Shown here: positions 33,456-43,539 of the stretch, one piece after another
Position numbering within the stretch: position 1 is the first letter of the stretch
Layout: each line of letters begins with the position of its first letter
From: Candidatus Saccharimonadota bacterium
GTDB taxonomy: Bacteria; Patescibacteriota; Saccharimonadia; Saccharimonadales; Saccharimonadaceae
Reading direction: 5' to 3'
Length of the DNA stretch: 64,000 nt
Assembly: GCA_017430725.1 (NCBI GenBank)
Contig: JAFRMK010000010.1
Location: forward strand, 47,199 to 111,198
Position numbers and translations under genes: made by a program
The notes under the pieces: model-generated
Told to the model about the DNA's origin: nothing
The model's database searches: none
The model's input: the letters and a program-made list of their open reading frames with translations, nothing else

Positions 33456-34317
33456 CGCTCGCTCCCCTCGGCTGACACTTCGGACAATAATGTGTTCCCC
33501 GTCCCGCCACGCGGGTCTTGATTATCTCTGTGCCACATTTTCGACACGCCCGCCCTTCCCGCCGAAACACTTGCGCAAACTTCTCCAAATAGCTCCCTTT
33601 TGTGCCGTCCGCCCGTACATAATCCTTCATCGTTGAGCCGCCGCTGTCAATTGAGCGTTGCATCACTTCACATATCCCACGCAATAAAGCGTCCGCCTGC
33701 TCGCGCGATACTGCCCGCACTCGTGTGCCCGGATACAAGCCCGCCAAAAAACATCCTTCGTCGGCATAAATATTGCCAACCCCCGCAATCACCTGCTGAT
33801 CCAAAATCACCGCCTTGATTACCGCTTGACGATGCCGCTGCAACCGCTCCCAAAAATCATCCGTCGTCAAATCCCACGGCTCCGGCGCCAATTTCCGCAA
33901 AAACGCATCCTCCGTCATCGCTAATTCGTCCATCAGCTTCAAAAAACCAAACTTCCGCTGGTCATTGAAGAACAGTCGCGTACCATCATCAAATTCGAAA
34001 TACACTCGCGTGTGTCGCCCCGGCATCTCCTCCACACAGCCATCATCCGGATGCCCGCCCGCAAACTTCTCCTTACCGATAAAAATCATCTGCCCCGTCA
34101 TTCGCAAATGCCCCATCAGCCATAAATCGTTATCCAGGCGCATCAACAAAGCCTTGCCCCGTCGCTGAATTTCGCAAATTTTTCGCCCCTGCGCGCGTTG
34201 CTTATCCAGCCCTCGCCAACTTTTATCGCACAGTACTACAATCTGCTTAATTTGCTTCTTCAAAATACACTTCGACAACCCACGCCGAATCGTTTCAACT
34301 TCCGGTAATTCTGGCAT
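33448..34317 (-). CDS. mutM: Formamidopyrimidine-DNA glycosylase
   Basis: Removes oxidised purines such as 8-oxoguanine and nicks the AP site. The 289 residues start MPELPEVETIRRGL with the catalytic Pro2 and Glu3, include the beta-hairpin lysine in RRGKALLMRL, the H2TH segment (AGVGNIYADEGCFLAGLYPG) and a C-terminal zinc finger (CRKC...CPKC). The frame extends upstream, but the catalytic proline requires this start; TGC-TATAAT lies 9 nt before it, overlapping the end of the upstream protease gene. Confidence 0.97.
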   Translation of the reverse strand: MPELPEVETIRRGLSKCILKKQIKQIVVLCDKSWRGLDKQRAQGRKICEIQRRGKALLMRLDNDLWLMGHLRMTGQMIFIGKEKFAGGHPDDGCVEEMPGRHTRVYFEFDDGTRLFFNDQRKFGFLKLMDELAMTEDAFLRKLAPEPWDLTTDDFWERLQRHRQAVIKAVILDQQVIAGVGNIYADEGCFLAGLYPGTRVRAVSREQADALLRGICEVMQRSIDSGGSTMKDYVRADGTKGSYLEKFAQVFRREGRACRKCGTEIIKTRVAGRGTHYCPKCQPRGASDA

Positions 34318-34327
34318 ATCTCTGTAA

Positions 34328-35062
34328 TTATAGCATCCAGCTGAACATACTGGCGAAAGCCAACGCATTTCGCGTTACATGCACTATCCATCCGCCATAA
34401 ATCGTGCCCGTCAATTCCCGAATCAAACAATTTGCAACGCTCATGAAGAAGACTACCACGCCAACATTCATTTGTCCGTGCACCAACGCAAACAGCAACG
34501 ACACGATAATTACCGCCGGCGCCACCGCAATTCTCGCCCGCAACTTGCCATACAGCCAACCCCGAAAAATCAATTCTTCGCAAATCGGCGCCACCACCAC
34601 CAAAGCCACAAACGCCTTTATCAAATCACCCGTCAAATAGATATTATTAAAGCCTACGTCCTGCTCCTGCTCCCAATTAACTCCCGGCAACACCGCCGAA
34701 AGACCAATTATCGCCAGTCCACCCACCAGTGCCGATACTACAAAGCCACCAACCCCCAACAAAATATCCATCCAGGTCGGCCACCCCCTGAGCCCCATCT
34801 CGTCACGCGTGGTCTTCATACTTTTTCGCAATACCAGCCACGGCCCAAATACCGTCACAACTAATGCCAGTACATAAATCGCTACGTCTAGTATCATGAC
34901 CGTCAAAGGATTTTCCTCGTCAATCGGCCAACCCGCCAGTTCCAACCAACCCAACACCAGGCCGACCACCACCGCCGCGCCGAACATCGCCACCAGCACC
35001 CAGGCCGCCAAGCCAAAAACTGCTAGCCAGTTTTTAACGCGAGAGCGTTTTTTTGCGCTCAT
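34328..35062 (-). CDS. CPBP family intramembrane metalloprotease
   Basis: A 244-residue protein with about seven membrane helices. The Abi/CPBP motif EELIFRGWLYGKL is at about residue 162, with further conserved His in ALVHGQMNVGVVVFF. Relatives process CAAX-like or signal peptides; the target here is unknown. The ATG overlaps the rseP stop (TAATG), so two intramembrane metalloproteases are translationally coupled. Confidence 0.9.
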   Translation of the reverse strand: MSAKKRSRVKNWLAVFGLAAWVLVAMFGAAVVVGLVLGWLELAGWPIDEENPLTVMILDVAIYVLALVVTVFGPWLVLRKSMKTTRDEMGLRGWPTWMDILLGVGGFVVSALVGGLAIIGLSAVLPGVNWEQEQDVGFNNIYLTGDLIKAFVALVVVAPICEELIFRGWLYGKLRARIAVAPAVIIVSLLFALVHGQMNVGVVVFFMSVANCLIRELTGTIYGGWIVHVTRNALAFASMFSWML

Positions 35063-36282
35063 TAGCCCTTTCCAATCAACCTAAAAATATCCAAGACCGT
35101 CACCACCAGCGCCAACACCAATATCACCATAAAGGAACGCCCGACGATTTTCTCTTCTGTCGCCTTCGATAGGCGTTTTTTCTTCAAGCGTGCCAGCGTT
35201 ATCATCAACCAGCGCCCACCATCAAGTGCCGGAATCGGCAATACATTCATGCAGGCCAAAGACACCGATATTAACGCCACCAGGAAGAACAGGTTGCGCG
35301 CACCACTTTCCGTGAACGCCGGGAACAATATCCCGATAATTCCCACCGGACCACTTACCGAATCACCCGCCACCTTAAGCTCTTCTGTGCCCTCTTGACG
35401 CGTGTCCGAGTTCTGGCTTAGCTTCTTCGCCAGCCCGTCCACAAGATTCACGCACAAAGTACCTAGCCCCTTGAAAGTCTCACCGGTCAATTGCAATGTC
35501 GTACCCAATCCGACGATTGGCGCACTCCAAGTACTTCGATAATTCGCCGACCCCCCAATACCGGCCCCAAGCAAGTATTCCGCCGACGCTTCATTCAGTT
35601 CTACGGGAATCGTCAGCGCCGCACCGTCTCGCTCAACACTCAATATCACCTCTTCGCCCGCATGGCGCTGGTTAAAGTCCAGCAAATCTTCTGTCAGTAT
35701 AATCGCCGTGGCATCGTCACCTAGCGCCGTCTGCGCGCGCTTCACGATATCTCCAGCCTTCAGCCCAGCCTTCTCGGCCGGCCCATCCGCCACCACTGAG
35801 CCAATCGTCACCGGCACCACTGGCACTACTTTCGCATCAGACTCAATCACGAACTGGTTTTCTAGAAAATGCGGCATCCCCATAAACGCCAACACGGTCA
35901 AAACCACAAAAGACACCAACCAGTTCATCGCCACCCCACCGAACAAAATCTTCGTCTTTTGCCAATAGCTCGCCTTTCCAAAACTTCCACGCCGGTTATC
36001 CGCATCACTTTCGCCGTACATCTGACAAAAACCACCAATCGGCAACCAGTTCAGAGAAATAATCAGGCCCTTCCCCGGCGGATTATCCCATTCGGCCTTT
36101 TTCAGTTTGCGCCATTTTCCGTCAACCTTGCGCCAGGCCACCGCACGCGGCGGAAAACAAATCCCGAACTCTTTGACTGTTACTCCGTTACGTCGCGCCA
36201 TGATAAAATGGCCAAACTCGTGCGCCGTCACCAGAAGCATTAACATTAATATCCCAATAATTACACCAATAAAAACACTCAT
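35062..36282 (-). CDS. rseP: M50 site-2 protease RseP/RasP
   Basis: Intramembrane zinc protease. The 406 residues contain the HEFGH zinc motif in the first helix, a PDZ domain (about 150-235; VADGPAEKAGLKAGDIV) and the second metal motif NVLPIPALDGGRW. The usual roles are regulated intramembrane proteolysis of anti-sigma factors or removal of signal-peptide remnants. The start is placed at 36282 because TGC-TATTAT lies 8 nt upstream; six extra codons are open. Confidence 0.93.
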   Translation of the reverse strand: MSVFIGVIIGILMLMLLVTAHEFGHFIMARRNGVTVKEFGICFPPRAVAWRKVDGKWRKLKKAEWDNPPGKGLIISLNWLPIGGFCQMYGESDADNRRGSFGKASYWQKTKILFGGVAMNWLVSFVVLTVLAFMGMPHFLENQFVIESDAKVVPVVPVTIGSVVADGPAEKAGLKAGDIVKRAQTALGDDATAIILTEDLLDFNQRHAGEEVILSVERDGAALTIPVELNEASAEYLLGAGIGGSANYRSTWSAPIVGLGTTLQLTGETFKGLGTLCVNLVDGLAKKLSQNSDTRQEGTEELKVAGDSVSGPVGIIGILFPAFTESGARNLFFLVALISVSLACMNVLPIPALDGGRWLMITLARLKKKRLSKATEEKIVGRSFMVILVLALVVTVLDIFRLIGKG

Positions 36283-36332
36283 TACTATCAATAATAGCAC
36301 GTACGCTTAGTTTTTGCTTATGCTTTTCATTT

Positions 36333-36365
36333 AAAAAATACGGCCCGCTTTCGTGACCGTATTTT
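36333..36365 (-). terminator. Terminator of rplU
   Basis: A 7-bp stem AATACGG/CCGTATT with a GC-rich loop, followed on the minus strand by TTTTTTAAA. Confidence 0.8.
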
Positions 36366-36373
36366 CATATTTC

Positions 36374-36685
36374 CTATTTTCCGATGCTCGTAATTTCGAT
36401 TTCGGAGTATTTTTGGCGGTGCCCAATCTCCTTGTGAACGCGCTTTTTTGCTTTGTAGCGAATTACGCGGAGTTTCTCGCCAGCGACCTTCGCATTCACG
36501 ACCTTCGCTTTCACTTTCACTCCCTTAACCGCAGGCGCGCCGACCGTAGTCTTATCGCCGTCAATCACGAGTAAAGCATCCAAAGCGAGCTCTTTTGTGC
36601 CTTCCGGGAGGAGGTCCACCCGTAGGGTCTCTTTTTCGGCCACAACATACTGCTTGCCGCCGACCTTTATGACTGCTTTCTTCAT
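36374..36685 (-). CDS. rplU: 50S ribosomal protein L21 (bL21)
   Basis: A 103-residue ribosomal protein. AVIKVGGKQYVVAE at the N-terminus and the C-terminal KKRVHKEIGHRQKYSEIEI block with the conserved HRQ match L21. AAAGGAATAAT precedes the ATG. It stands alone with its own promoter and terminator, separate from rpmA. Confidence 0.97.
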   Translation of the reverse strand: MKKAVIKVGGKQYVVAEKETLRVDLLPEGTKELALDALLVIDGDKTTVGAPAVKGVKVKAKVVNAKVAGEKLRVIRYKAKKRVHKEIGHRQKYSEIEITSIGK

Positions 36686-36712
36686 ATTATTCCTTTTATA
36701 TTTATCCGCTCT

Positions 36713-36741
36713 ATTTTACCAAAAAACTCCCTAAAAAGCAA
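36713..36741 (-). promoter_or_regulatory. Promoter of rplU
   Basis: TTGCTT (36736-36741), 17-nt spacer, TAAAAT (36713-36718) on the minus strand, giving a leader of about 20 nt. Confidence 0.65.
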
Positions 36742-36755
36742 ATCGTCACCCCAAG

Positions 36756-36787
36756 AAAATAGCCTCGGCTATTTTCCGAGGCTATTT
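36756..36787 (-). terminator. Terminator of the LPKTG surface protein gene
   Basis: A perfect 11-bp stem (36758-36768/36776-36786) with a 7-nt loop and a minus-strand TTTTCTT tail. Confidence 0.85.
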
Positions 36788-36811
36788 ATCCAACAAGGAG
36801 TAAAACTTGTT

Positions 36812-38128
36812 TTATTTTTTCTTGGCGCTCTTCGCGCTCTTCTTTGCGCCAGTCGCTACGGCCTGGGCATCCTCCAGCGCCTTTTGACTGTGGTACCAAT
36901 AGGTCGCCCCCACGACTACTGCCACCAAGGCAGTCACCGTCAAAGCCACTTCGGCCGGGCCGGTCTTTGGCAATTCGCCCGGCACGCAATTCTCATCGCC
37001 TTCTTCGCAGGTCTCATCCGGCGTACAGCCAGTCTTTTCGACCGTGAAAGTCGCATCATCGCTAATTTCACCGTCATTGTGATCGACGAAAATACGATTT
37101 GAGTAGCTGTGCATGCCGCAAGCCAAATCTTTCAGAATATCGTCATTCACTTTCACCTGATAGGTCAAAACTGCGCTCACCCCCTGACCATAAGTCCCCG
37201 TATTATAGCCATTTTGCCCAATCAAATCAGATAGCTTCTGCTCGTTGCCAACGCTATCCTTCAACACCGTCGTACCTTCCACTAAGGTCACGCCTTCTGG
37301 CAATTTGTCATGGAAAGTTACGTCCGTCAGACGAGTACTGCCCGTGTTTTCAAATTCTACCCGATAAGTCAGCACATCACCTGGCTTCGCGCTAACCTTA
37401 TCAAAGAAGTTGATACCGTCCAATGAAACGCTTTTTACGACTTTCGCACCAACCTGCTCAGCCCGCACTCGATAAATAATGTGGCCGGAGTATTCCATAC
37501 AGGCCGGCAAACGACCATCCAACTCGTTCACGCCAATAAAGACGCCATTGTTAAAGAGGTTATCCGACAGAACTTTGCCATTTGTACCAAAGCCATCGTT
37601 CCAGATGTGTGCCGAAGCAGTCACATAGCGCAAGCTGATGTCGATATCCGAATCAGTAGTGAAATACGCTTCATCCCATACCTCGGTCGGATTTGCGCTC
37701 GGTGAACTAATCTTCGCCCAAACCTTACCCTTGCTCTGCGAATTGATGGAGCTGGGGAATTGCGACGACACCACGACATCGTTCGCGATGCCTTTACCCG
37801 ATGGGTTCAAGCTTGATTTAGCGTTGTTGTGATAATAGATATAGACTTCATATTCTTTGCCCGGCGTCACCTTTGCTTCGTCACGGTATTCTTTGCCAGT
37901 ATCGGCTTCGACTACCCGTACAAAGTTACGCTCGTCACCCAACATGTTGTTATTGGTAATCGAGTTAAAGGTCACATAGTCGGCAGGGTTCTCCATCGTG
38001 AAGGTGCTTCGCTCTGGACCCCACGCCGCAGCCGGAGTTGTCGGCACCACTGCCATCGCAACAAACGTCGCTACCGCCCCGACCGCCAACGGCCATTTCT
38101 TAAATTTGGTATTTTTGTGTTTTTGCAT
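36812..38128 (-). CDS. LPxTG-anchored surface protein with DUF11-type domain
   Basis: A 438-residue secreted protein. The signal peptide (1-35, cleavage after PAAA) is followed by an N-terminal domain (about 40-225), then a DUF11/Ig-like domain (about 235-340; VSAKPGDVLTYRVEFENTGSTRLTDVTFHDKLPEGVTL). A Cys-rich acidic linker (CTPDETCEEGDENC) and a classic sorting signal follow: LPKTGP, a hydrophobic helix and a lysine-rich tail (KKSAKSAKKK). It is a probable substrate of the sortase at 19594-20793. AAAGGAG precedes the ATG. Confidence 0.88.
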   Translation of the reverse strand: MQKHKNTKFKKWPLAVGAVATFVAMAVVPTTPAAAWGPERSTFTMENPADYVTFNSITNNNMLGDERNFVRVVEADTGKEYRDEAKVTPGKEYEVYIYYHNNAKSSLNPSGKGIANDVVVSSQFPSSINSQSKGKVWAKISSPSANPTEVWDEAYFTTDSDIDISLRYVTASAHIWNDGFGTNGKVLSDNLFNNGVFIGVNELDGRLPACMEYSGHIIYRVRAEQVGAKVVKSVSLDGINFFDKVSAKPGDVLTYRVEFENTGSTRLTDVTFHDKLPEGVTLVEGTTVLKDSVGNEQKLSDLIGQNGYNTGTYGQGVSAVLTYQVKVNDDILKDLACGMHSYSNRIFVDHNDGEISDDATFTVEKTGCTPDETCEEGDENCVPGELPKTGPAEVALTVTALVAVVVGATYWYHSQKALEDAQAVATGAKKSAKSAKKK

Positions 38129-38174
38129 TTTTACTCCTTTGTTAGAAAACTAAACCATAATTAACGACTGCGCC

Positions 38175-40037
38175 CTACTGCGCCGGTCTTGCGAAATCGC
38201 CATTCGCCCACGCCTGAGCATCCGCTGCATTCTGTTCCGCTGAATCACCTTGTACACCGCCAGCTTGCGCTTCCTGTGCTCGATTCAGTGCCTCCTGAAT
38301 CGCTTCCGCACCACCGCGCGCCTCAAACTCTTGGTTTGCCGCCTGTTGCTCGGCCTGAGCCGCCGCCTCACGCTGCGCTTCCGCCTGGTTAACTCGCTCA
38401 AGCTGGGCGCTCGTGTCGGCGTTATTAATCACTTCACGCTGTTCGTCCGTCAATTCGACTCGACCGGTTTGCTGCTGACCACCCAACTCTCCGCCAAGAT
38501 TTTCGACTACGCCGTTTGCCGGCGTCTCAACTGGCGCACTCGGTTGCGGCGCGACCTTGTCGGCTTCACCCTCAACCGTTAGCTGCGTAATCTCGCCTGT
38601 GCCGCCTTGCTCTACGCCGCCCACACCATGACCATCCTTGGCCGGACTCTTATGTTCGGGCTCGGGTTCTGGCTCCGGTTCGGGTTCTGGCTCCGGTTCT
38701 GGTTCTGGCTCCGGTTCGGGTTCTGGTTCTGGTTCTGGCTCTGGCTCCGGCTCGGGCTCGGGCTCGGGTTCGGGTTCCGGCTCATCCGGCGTGTCCGGCT
38801 TATCTGGGATATCCGGAGTATCCGGGATGTCTGGTATCTCTGGATTATCTGGTGTTACTGGAATATCCGGCGTTACTGGAATATCGGGTGTCACCGGCGT
38901 ATCTGGCGTTACTGGCACTACCGGTACTACTGGTACCACCGGCGTGTCCGGTGTTTCTGGTGTCGCCGGGGTTTCGGGCGCCGGCGTCTCCTGTTTCTCG
39001 GACCAATAATAAACTACGCCATCCTTATCGTCCTTCACTTCAAACTTCAACAAGTTCACGCAGCCGCCCTTAAATTCCATATGAACGCTCTTGGTCCCCC
39101 CGTTGGCATCGGTCTGGTTGAAATTAACCTCAATCAAACTCTGCCCTTCGGCATGCTGCTCGTTCTGCGACTCAATCCAGCGTAGATGACCATTCTCGAC
39201 CACCAAACCAGAGTTAATAAAGCCTTCTGCACCCATCTGGTTGACATCAATATCCGCACCAATCAGCAAGTCCGTGATTTCGCGCGACAAATCCGCTCGC
39301 TGCTCATCGGTCATGCTATCGACATAAGCCGCCGCATCATTAAAATCGGTAAAGTTCTCAAAACCGTCCAGGCCATTCTCGGTCGCAATCGCCGCCGCGA
39401 CGGGCGCTTCACGAGTCGCCGTATAAATCATCGCGCCCTTCAACTGGTTTTCGCTTGCCTCAGCGGCGCTATGCACATCGTCATACAAATATTCCATCAC
39501 GGCGGACATGTTGGCTACGGCAAACTCGTTGCTGCGATTCTCGTCACCATACAGGCCTTCGGCCGTCATTGCGAGCCCCTCTCTCAGCTCACCGTCCAAA
39601 CCGCTTCCGTCCTTCTCGGCATCCTCGAAAGTGCCATCACGCAGCTCAAGATTTCCCAATCGCTCCAAAATATCATCCTGAACAGATGTTTCTGGGCCCT
39701 GTTCAACTGCGCCTGAATCTGCAGCTTCCTGCGTCAACGATTCGCTCACTGCAGTACGATTACCCAATGCTTCATTTGAATCATCCGGCGAGTTCTGGCT
39801 GAGTACATCATGCGACGACGCAAGCCCGGCACCCGCCCCAGCGCCAATTGCGATACCCAGACCAAGCGCTATCGCATTCTTCCGCATTTGACTACCGAAT
39901 TTCTGGTTTCGTTCTTTGGGATCTTCTGCCTGTTCAGCCGTCTCCTCCGGAGCACTACTTCGCTCCAAATCATCCGCGACATTCCCGAACGCTTCAGAAC
40001 CAGTGGGCTCATTCCATCTTCTTTCAAATTCAGCCAT
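38175..40037 (-). CDS. Large membrane-anchored protein with EP and TPD repeats
   Basis: A 620-residue protein. A short cytoplasmic head and a membrane helix (about 54-74) precede a globular region (about 110-370). A Pro-rich linker follows with [19 protein letters not shown] repeats (about 375-415) and then about 20 Glu-Pro pairs (about 415-460), ending in a Q/A/E-rich helical tail. The EP run would make a stiff extended rod across the wall. There is no LPxTG. The longer frame begins at 40082, but AAAGGAATAACAAG precedes the ATG at 40037. A good promoter lies at 40078-40107. Confidence 0.8.
   Translation of the reverse strand: MAEFERRWNEPTGSEAFGNVADDLERSSAPEETAEQAEDPKERNQKFGSQMRKNAIALGLGIAIGAGAGAGLASSHDVLSQNSPDDSNEALGNRTAVSESLTQEAADSGAVEQGPETSVQDDILERLGNLELRDGTFEDAEKDGSGLDGELREGLAMTAEGLYGDENRSNEFAVANMSAVMEYLYDDVHSAAEASENQLKGAMIYTATREAPVAAAIATENGLDGFENFTDFNDAAAYVDSMTDEQRADLSREITDLLIGADIDVNQMGAEGFINSGLVVENGHLRWIESQNEQHAEGQSLIEVNFNQTDANGGTKSVHMEFKGGCVNLLKFEVKDDKDGVVYYWSEKQETPAPETPATPETPDTPVVPVVPVVPVTPDTPVTPDIPVTPDIPVTPDNPEIPDIPDTPDIPDKPDTPDEPEPEPEPEPEPEPEPEPEPEPEPEPEPEPEPEPEPEPEPEPEHKSPAKDGHGVGGVEQGGTGEITQLTVEGEADKVAPQPSAPVETPANGVVENLGGELGGQQQTGRVELTDEQREVINNADTSAQLERVNQAEAQREAAAQAEQQAANQEFEARGGAEAIQEALNRAQEAQAGGVQGDSAEQNAADAQAWANGDFARPAQ
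38656..38785 (-). repeat. Tandem (Glu-Pro)n coding repeat
   Basis: Degenerate 6-nt units (GAG/GAA CCG/CCC/CCA) repeated about 20 times. Synonymous third positions vary, so the array is old or selected at protein level and is not a fresh slippage product. The opposite strand reads as an open Gly-Ser frame, which is a shadow. Confidence 0.9.
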
Positions 40038-40077
40038 CTTGTTATTCCTTTTTTTTATTTTTGACCTAATTTCCCTC

Positions 40078-40107
40078 ATCATAGCACTAGCGTTTTCAAA
40101 AAGTCAA
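40078..40107 (-). promoter_or_regulatory. Promoter of the EP-repeat protein gene
   Basis: TTGACT (40102-40107), 18-nt spacer ending TGC, TATGAT (40078-40083) on the minus strand. Confidence 0.75.
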
Positions 40108-40130
40108 GACCTGCGCCAACGGCCACCAAC

Positions 40131-40155
40131 AAAAAAGCCCGCACGTCTGCGGGCT
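40131..40155 (-). terminator. Terminator of the 40193 gene
   Basis: 8-bp stem AGCCCGCA/TGCGGGCT with a GACG loop and six T on the minus strand. Confidence 0.88.
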
Positions 40156-40192
40156 CTCTATTTGGCTTTATCTTATATCGCTGCTCCTTATC

Positions 40193-40387
40193 TTAATTAA
40201 ACAGTCGCAAAACTCGTTCGCCGATTGTCTTTGGCTGCAAGATTGGTTTAAGTTGTTTTTCCTTGACGTCTTTCAGGTCGTCAAAATCCTGATTCTTATC
40301 GACCAGCTCTTGCTCTTTCGGGTCGAAATCTTGCAATGCGGACCAGTCTTCGCCCATTTTTTCCCCGGGTAGTTTGTATTCTTCCAT
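40193..40387 (-). CDS. Small acidic/charged protein, unknown
   Basis: A 64-residue soluble protein (MEEYKLPGEKMGEDWSALQDF...), about half charged residues, predicted helical near ELVDKNQDFDDLKDVKEKQ. Not recognised. The frame continues upstream to a TTG at 40477 with a Lys/Asn-rich stretch, but AAAGGAAAAATAAAA precedes the ATG at 40387, so the shorter form is preferred. It has its own strong terminator. The gap from here to the ileS stop (40638) holds no gene. Confidence 0.55.
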   Translation of the reverse strand: MEEYKLPGEKMGEDWSALQDFDPKEQELVDKNQDFDDLKDVKEKQLKPILQPKTIGERVLRLFN

Positions 40388-40637
40388 TTTTATTTTTCCT
40401 TTCTGTGTTTTGTTTTTATTTCCGATACCCGTGGAAATTTTGTTTTTGTTTGTTGGTTTTTGCTTTTTGCTTGCCAACTGTCTTCATGTTATCACGTTTA
40501 TGCTTTTTTGTCAAGCATAATTACGCCCGATTTTTAATTTTTGTCAAATATAACAGTGGTCAAAACCACACAAAAACGCCAAAAATCATACCGCTGCCCC
40601 ACGCACCACAACATCAAACTATATCAAAATCAGTATA

Positions 40638-43523
40638 TCAACCGGCTTTTTCGAGCGAAATTGTCACATTTTGGCCAGCAAGCTTCACTAGCTCATCATA
40701 AGCATAATTGCCGTCCTGATTAAACTCCGTCGCCAACACTTCATGCGTCAACAGCTCCTGATAGCGTTCCGGCACTGCTACCGACACGCTCAAACGTATC
40801 CTGTCGTCCACATTCAAGCCCGCCTTCTTGCGTGCCGCCTGAACAAAGCGAATTAATTCCCGCACAAATCCTTCGTCACGCAACTCGTCGGTCAACTCCT
40901 TGTCGAGCAAAGTTTTTTCGCCTTGCACAACTTTCTTGACGTTTACCTCCTCCGCAATAATCTGCTCGTAAAACTCCGCCATGCGCTCTCCCCCATAGCT
41001 GAGCTGCGCCAACGGCTGTCGCACCTTAATTTGTCCATAGCCATCGTCCCGCTGCATGCGCAAGGCCAAACCTTCCGTAATCACGGCCCGACAACGCGCC
41101 ATCTCGGCCAAAACATTGTCGTCTATCTCGCCAGCCTCTGGCCAATCCTGCAAATGTACGCTCTCGCCCCCCATCATATTTCGCCACAGCTCGTCGGCCA
41201 AAAACGGCACAAATGGCGCCAAAATCAGCGCCAAATAGCTCAGCACGAAATGCAGAGTCTGATAAGCCTCTTCTTTATCCGCCGTGGATTCCGCCTTCCA
41301 GAAACGACGACGACTCCGACGCACGAACCAATTCGACAAATCGTCCACGAACGGCAACACGCCCGCCAGAGCGGCCGGCAGATTATAGTTCTCCATCTGC
41401 TCCGTCAACTCGTTTCGCAACTGATACACCCGGCTCACAATCCATGCATCCAAAGGATTCTCGAGTTTCAGCGGCGCCTTCAGCTCTGCCCCTCGGTATT
41501 CCCAACCGTCCACACTCGCGTACATCGTAAAGAAGTCATAGACATTCCAAATCATCGTCAACTTCCGCGCCGTGTCCGACACGTCTTTATCAATCAGCGC
41601 AAAATCCTCGCCCGCCAACACCGGACTCGACAACAACTGGAAACGCAAAGCATCGGCCGAATATTTATCCATCAATTCATTCGGGTCGGTATAATTACCC
41701 AAAGATTTACTCATCTTGCGGCCATCGTTACCGGCCAGCGTTCCAGTTGTAATCACATTTTTATACGCCTTGTCGCCGAATAGTGCCGTATTTACCGCAT
41801 GGACGTAATAAAACCACGCTCGTACTTGCCCCACATACTCCACGATAAAATCTGCTGGATAATTTTTTTCAAATTTCTCTTTATTCTCGAACGGATAATG
41901 TAACTGCGCAAACGGCATCGAACCCGACTCGAACCAACAATCCAACACCCTATCCACGCGCTTGAAATGCTCACCATCGATATCAAATTCAATCTCATCT
42001 ACCCACGGCCGGTGATAGTCTTCAAGTCGTACGCCCGACAGCTCGTACAATTCATCGTACGAACCAACCACGTGTATGCCGCCCTTGTCGCCCTTCCATA
42101 CCGGCATGGCCGTCGCCCAGAACCTATCCCGCGATAAATTCCAGTCCGGCGCCTGCTCGATATTTTTCGCGAAGCGCCCATGTTTCAAGTGCGCCGGGAA
42201 CCAATTTATGCCCTCGTTCTTCTCCAGCATCAATTTTTTGCTACCCTCAACATCAAAGAACCAGCTCGGAAAAGCCCGGTACATAATCCGTTGCTTGCTG
42301 CGTGGATTAAACGGATATTCGTGTTTGATATACTCAATCTTCCAGATGTCGCCACGTGCCTCCAGACACTTTGCGACAAACTTGTTTCCGGCCCACACCT
42401 CAATGCCATTCTCATCCGTATCGCGCACGCCAATCTCGTGCAACTTGTCTGCCCACTCAGCATAATAATAGCCGTTGTCGTCAATCGTATGCCGTACCGG
42501 AATTTTCTCGCGCCTGCTCAGCTCATAATCATCCTCGCCGTAAGCTGGTGCAATATGCACGATTCCCGTCCCTTCAGCGGCGCTCACAAAATCGGCCGCA
42601 TATACACGGTGTGCCTGCTCGGATTGCTCTAACTCGTCGGCTAGCGACAATAGCGGTTCGTACTTCAGCCCCACTAATTCTTCGCCACGATAAGTCTTTG
42701 TTGCCTTGGCGCCATCGCCGAGTACTTTTGCCGCCAATTCGTCGGCCACAATCACCGAGTCGTCTCCTAGCTCATACACGCCATAACTCATTTTTGGGCT
42801 GACCGCCAAAGCCATATTCGCCGGCAAAGTCCAAGGTGTCGTCGTCCAAGCCAACAAATATTCATCGCGGTCCACCAACTTAAACTTTACATAAGCACTC
42901 GGATCCGTCACGGTCTGATATGCGTCATTATCCATGGTAACTTCGGCCTTCGAAACCGGAGTCGCGAATTTCGTGTCGTACATTAACACTTTTTCGCCTT
43001 CATAAATCTTCCCTTTTTCGTACAAGGTCTTAAAGGCCCACCAAACCGACTCCATAAAATCCTTATCCATCGTTCGGTATGCGCCCTTAAAATCTACCCA
43101 ACGCCCAATTCGGTCGATTGTCGATTCCCATGTTTCGGAATTTGCCACCATTGACTCACGCGCTTTCGTAATATAGACATCAAGCGGCCACTTCGTGCCA
43201 ATTTCCCTTCTGTCCGTAATGCCCAGCTGCTTCTCGACAAAATTCTCTGCCGGCAAGCCATGGCAGTCCCAGCCCCAACGTCGCTCCACCCGCTTACCGC
43301 GCATCGTCCAGAACCGCGGCACTGCATCCTTCACAATGCTCGATAACAACGTACCATGATGCGGGTTGCCCGTAATAAAAGGCGGCCCGTCATAAAACAC
43401 ATAACTGTCCGTCACGTCACGTTGTTCAACGGACTTTTCGAAACAGCGATTCTTCCGCCAATCTTCAATCAGTGCTTTTTCGTACTCACTCGCACGACGT
43501 CGTACACCATATTTATATTTCAT
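40638..43523 (-). CDS. ileS: Isoleucyl-tRNA synthetase (type 2)
   Basis: Class I synthetase charging tRNA-Ile; 961 residues. The HIGH-equivalent is GNPHHGTLLSS (about 51-61), KMSKS is in GRKMSKSLGNY, the editing domain includes TTPWTLPANMALAVS, and the anticodon-binding and C-terminal domains follow. WGWDCHGLPAEN and similar stretches point to the eukaryote-like type 2 form, often mupirocin-resistant. The start at 43523 follows GGAG; an upstream extension would run into the T-box leader. Expression is probably set by uncharged tRNA-Ile through that leader. Confidence 0.97.
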   Translation of the reverse strand: MKYKYGVRRRASEYEKALIEDWRKNRCFEKSVEQRDVTDSYVFYDGPPFITGNPHHGTLLSSIVKDAVPRFWTMRGKRVERRWGWDCHGLPAENFVEKQLGITDRREIGTKWPLDVYITKARESMVANSETWESTIDRIGRWVDFKGAYRTMDKDFMESVWWAFKTLYEKGKIYEGEKVLMYDTKFATPVSKAEVTMDNDAYQTVTDPSAYVKFKLVDRDEYLLAWTTTPWTLPANMALAVSPKMSYGVYELGDDSVIVADELAAKVLGDGAKATKTYRGEELVGLKYEPLLSLADELEQSEQAHRVYAADFVSAAEGTGIVHIAPAYGEDDYELSRREKIPVRHTIDDNGYYYAEWADKLHEIGVRDTDENGIEVWAGNKFVAKCLEARGDIWKIEYIKHEYPFNPRSKQRIMYRAFPSWFFDVEGSKKLMLEKNEGINWFPAHLKHGRFAKNIEQAPDWNLSRDRFWATAMPVWKGDKGGIHVVGSYDELYELSGVRLEDYHRPWVDEIEFDIDGEHFKRVDRVLDCWFESGSMPFAQLHYPFENKEKFEKNYPADFIVEYVGQVRAWFYYVHAVNTALFGDKAYKNVITTGTLAGNDGRKMSKSLGNYTDPNELMDKYSADALRFQLLSSPVLAGEDFALIDKDVSDTARKLTMIWNVYDFFTMYASVDGWEYRGAELKAPLKLENPLDAWIVSRVYQLRNELTEQMENYNLPAALAGVLPFVDDLSNWFVRRSRRRFWKAESTADKEEAYQTLHFVLSYLALILAPFVPFLADELWRNMMGGESVHLQDWPEAGEIDDNVLAEMARCRAVITEGLALRMQRDDGYGQIKVRQPLAQLSYGGERMAEFYEQIIAEEVNVKKVVQGEKTLLDKELTDELRDEGFVRELIRFVQAARKKAGLNVDDRIRLSVSVAVPERYQELLTHEVLATEFNQDGNYAYDELVKLAGQNVTISLEKAG

Positions 43524-43539
43524 GCCCACATCTCCTTTC

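Noticed and set aside
38656..38990. Possible CRISPR array because of short regular repeats
   Set aside because: Units are 6 nt with no spacers and lie in frame inside a coding sequence; no cas genes in the window.
38638..39009. Plus-strand Gly-Ser repeat open frame
   Set aside because: Antisense shadow of the Glu-Pro and Thr-Pro-Asp repeats of the minus-strand surface protein.
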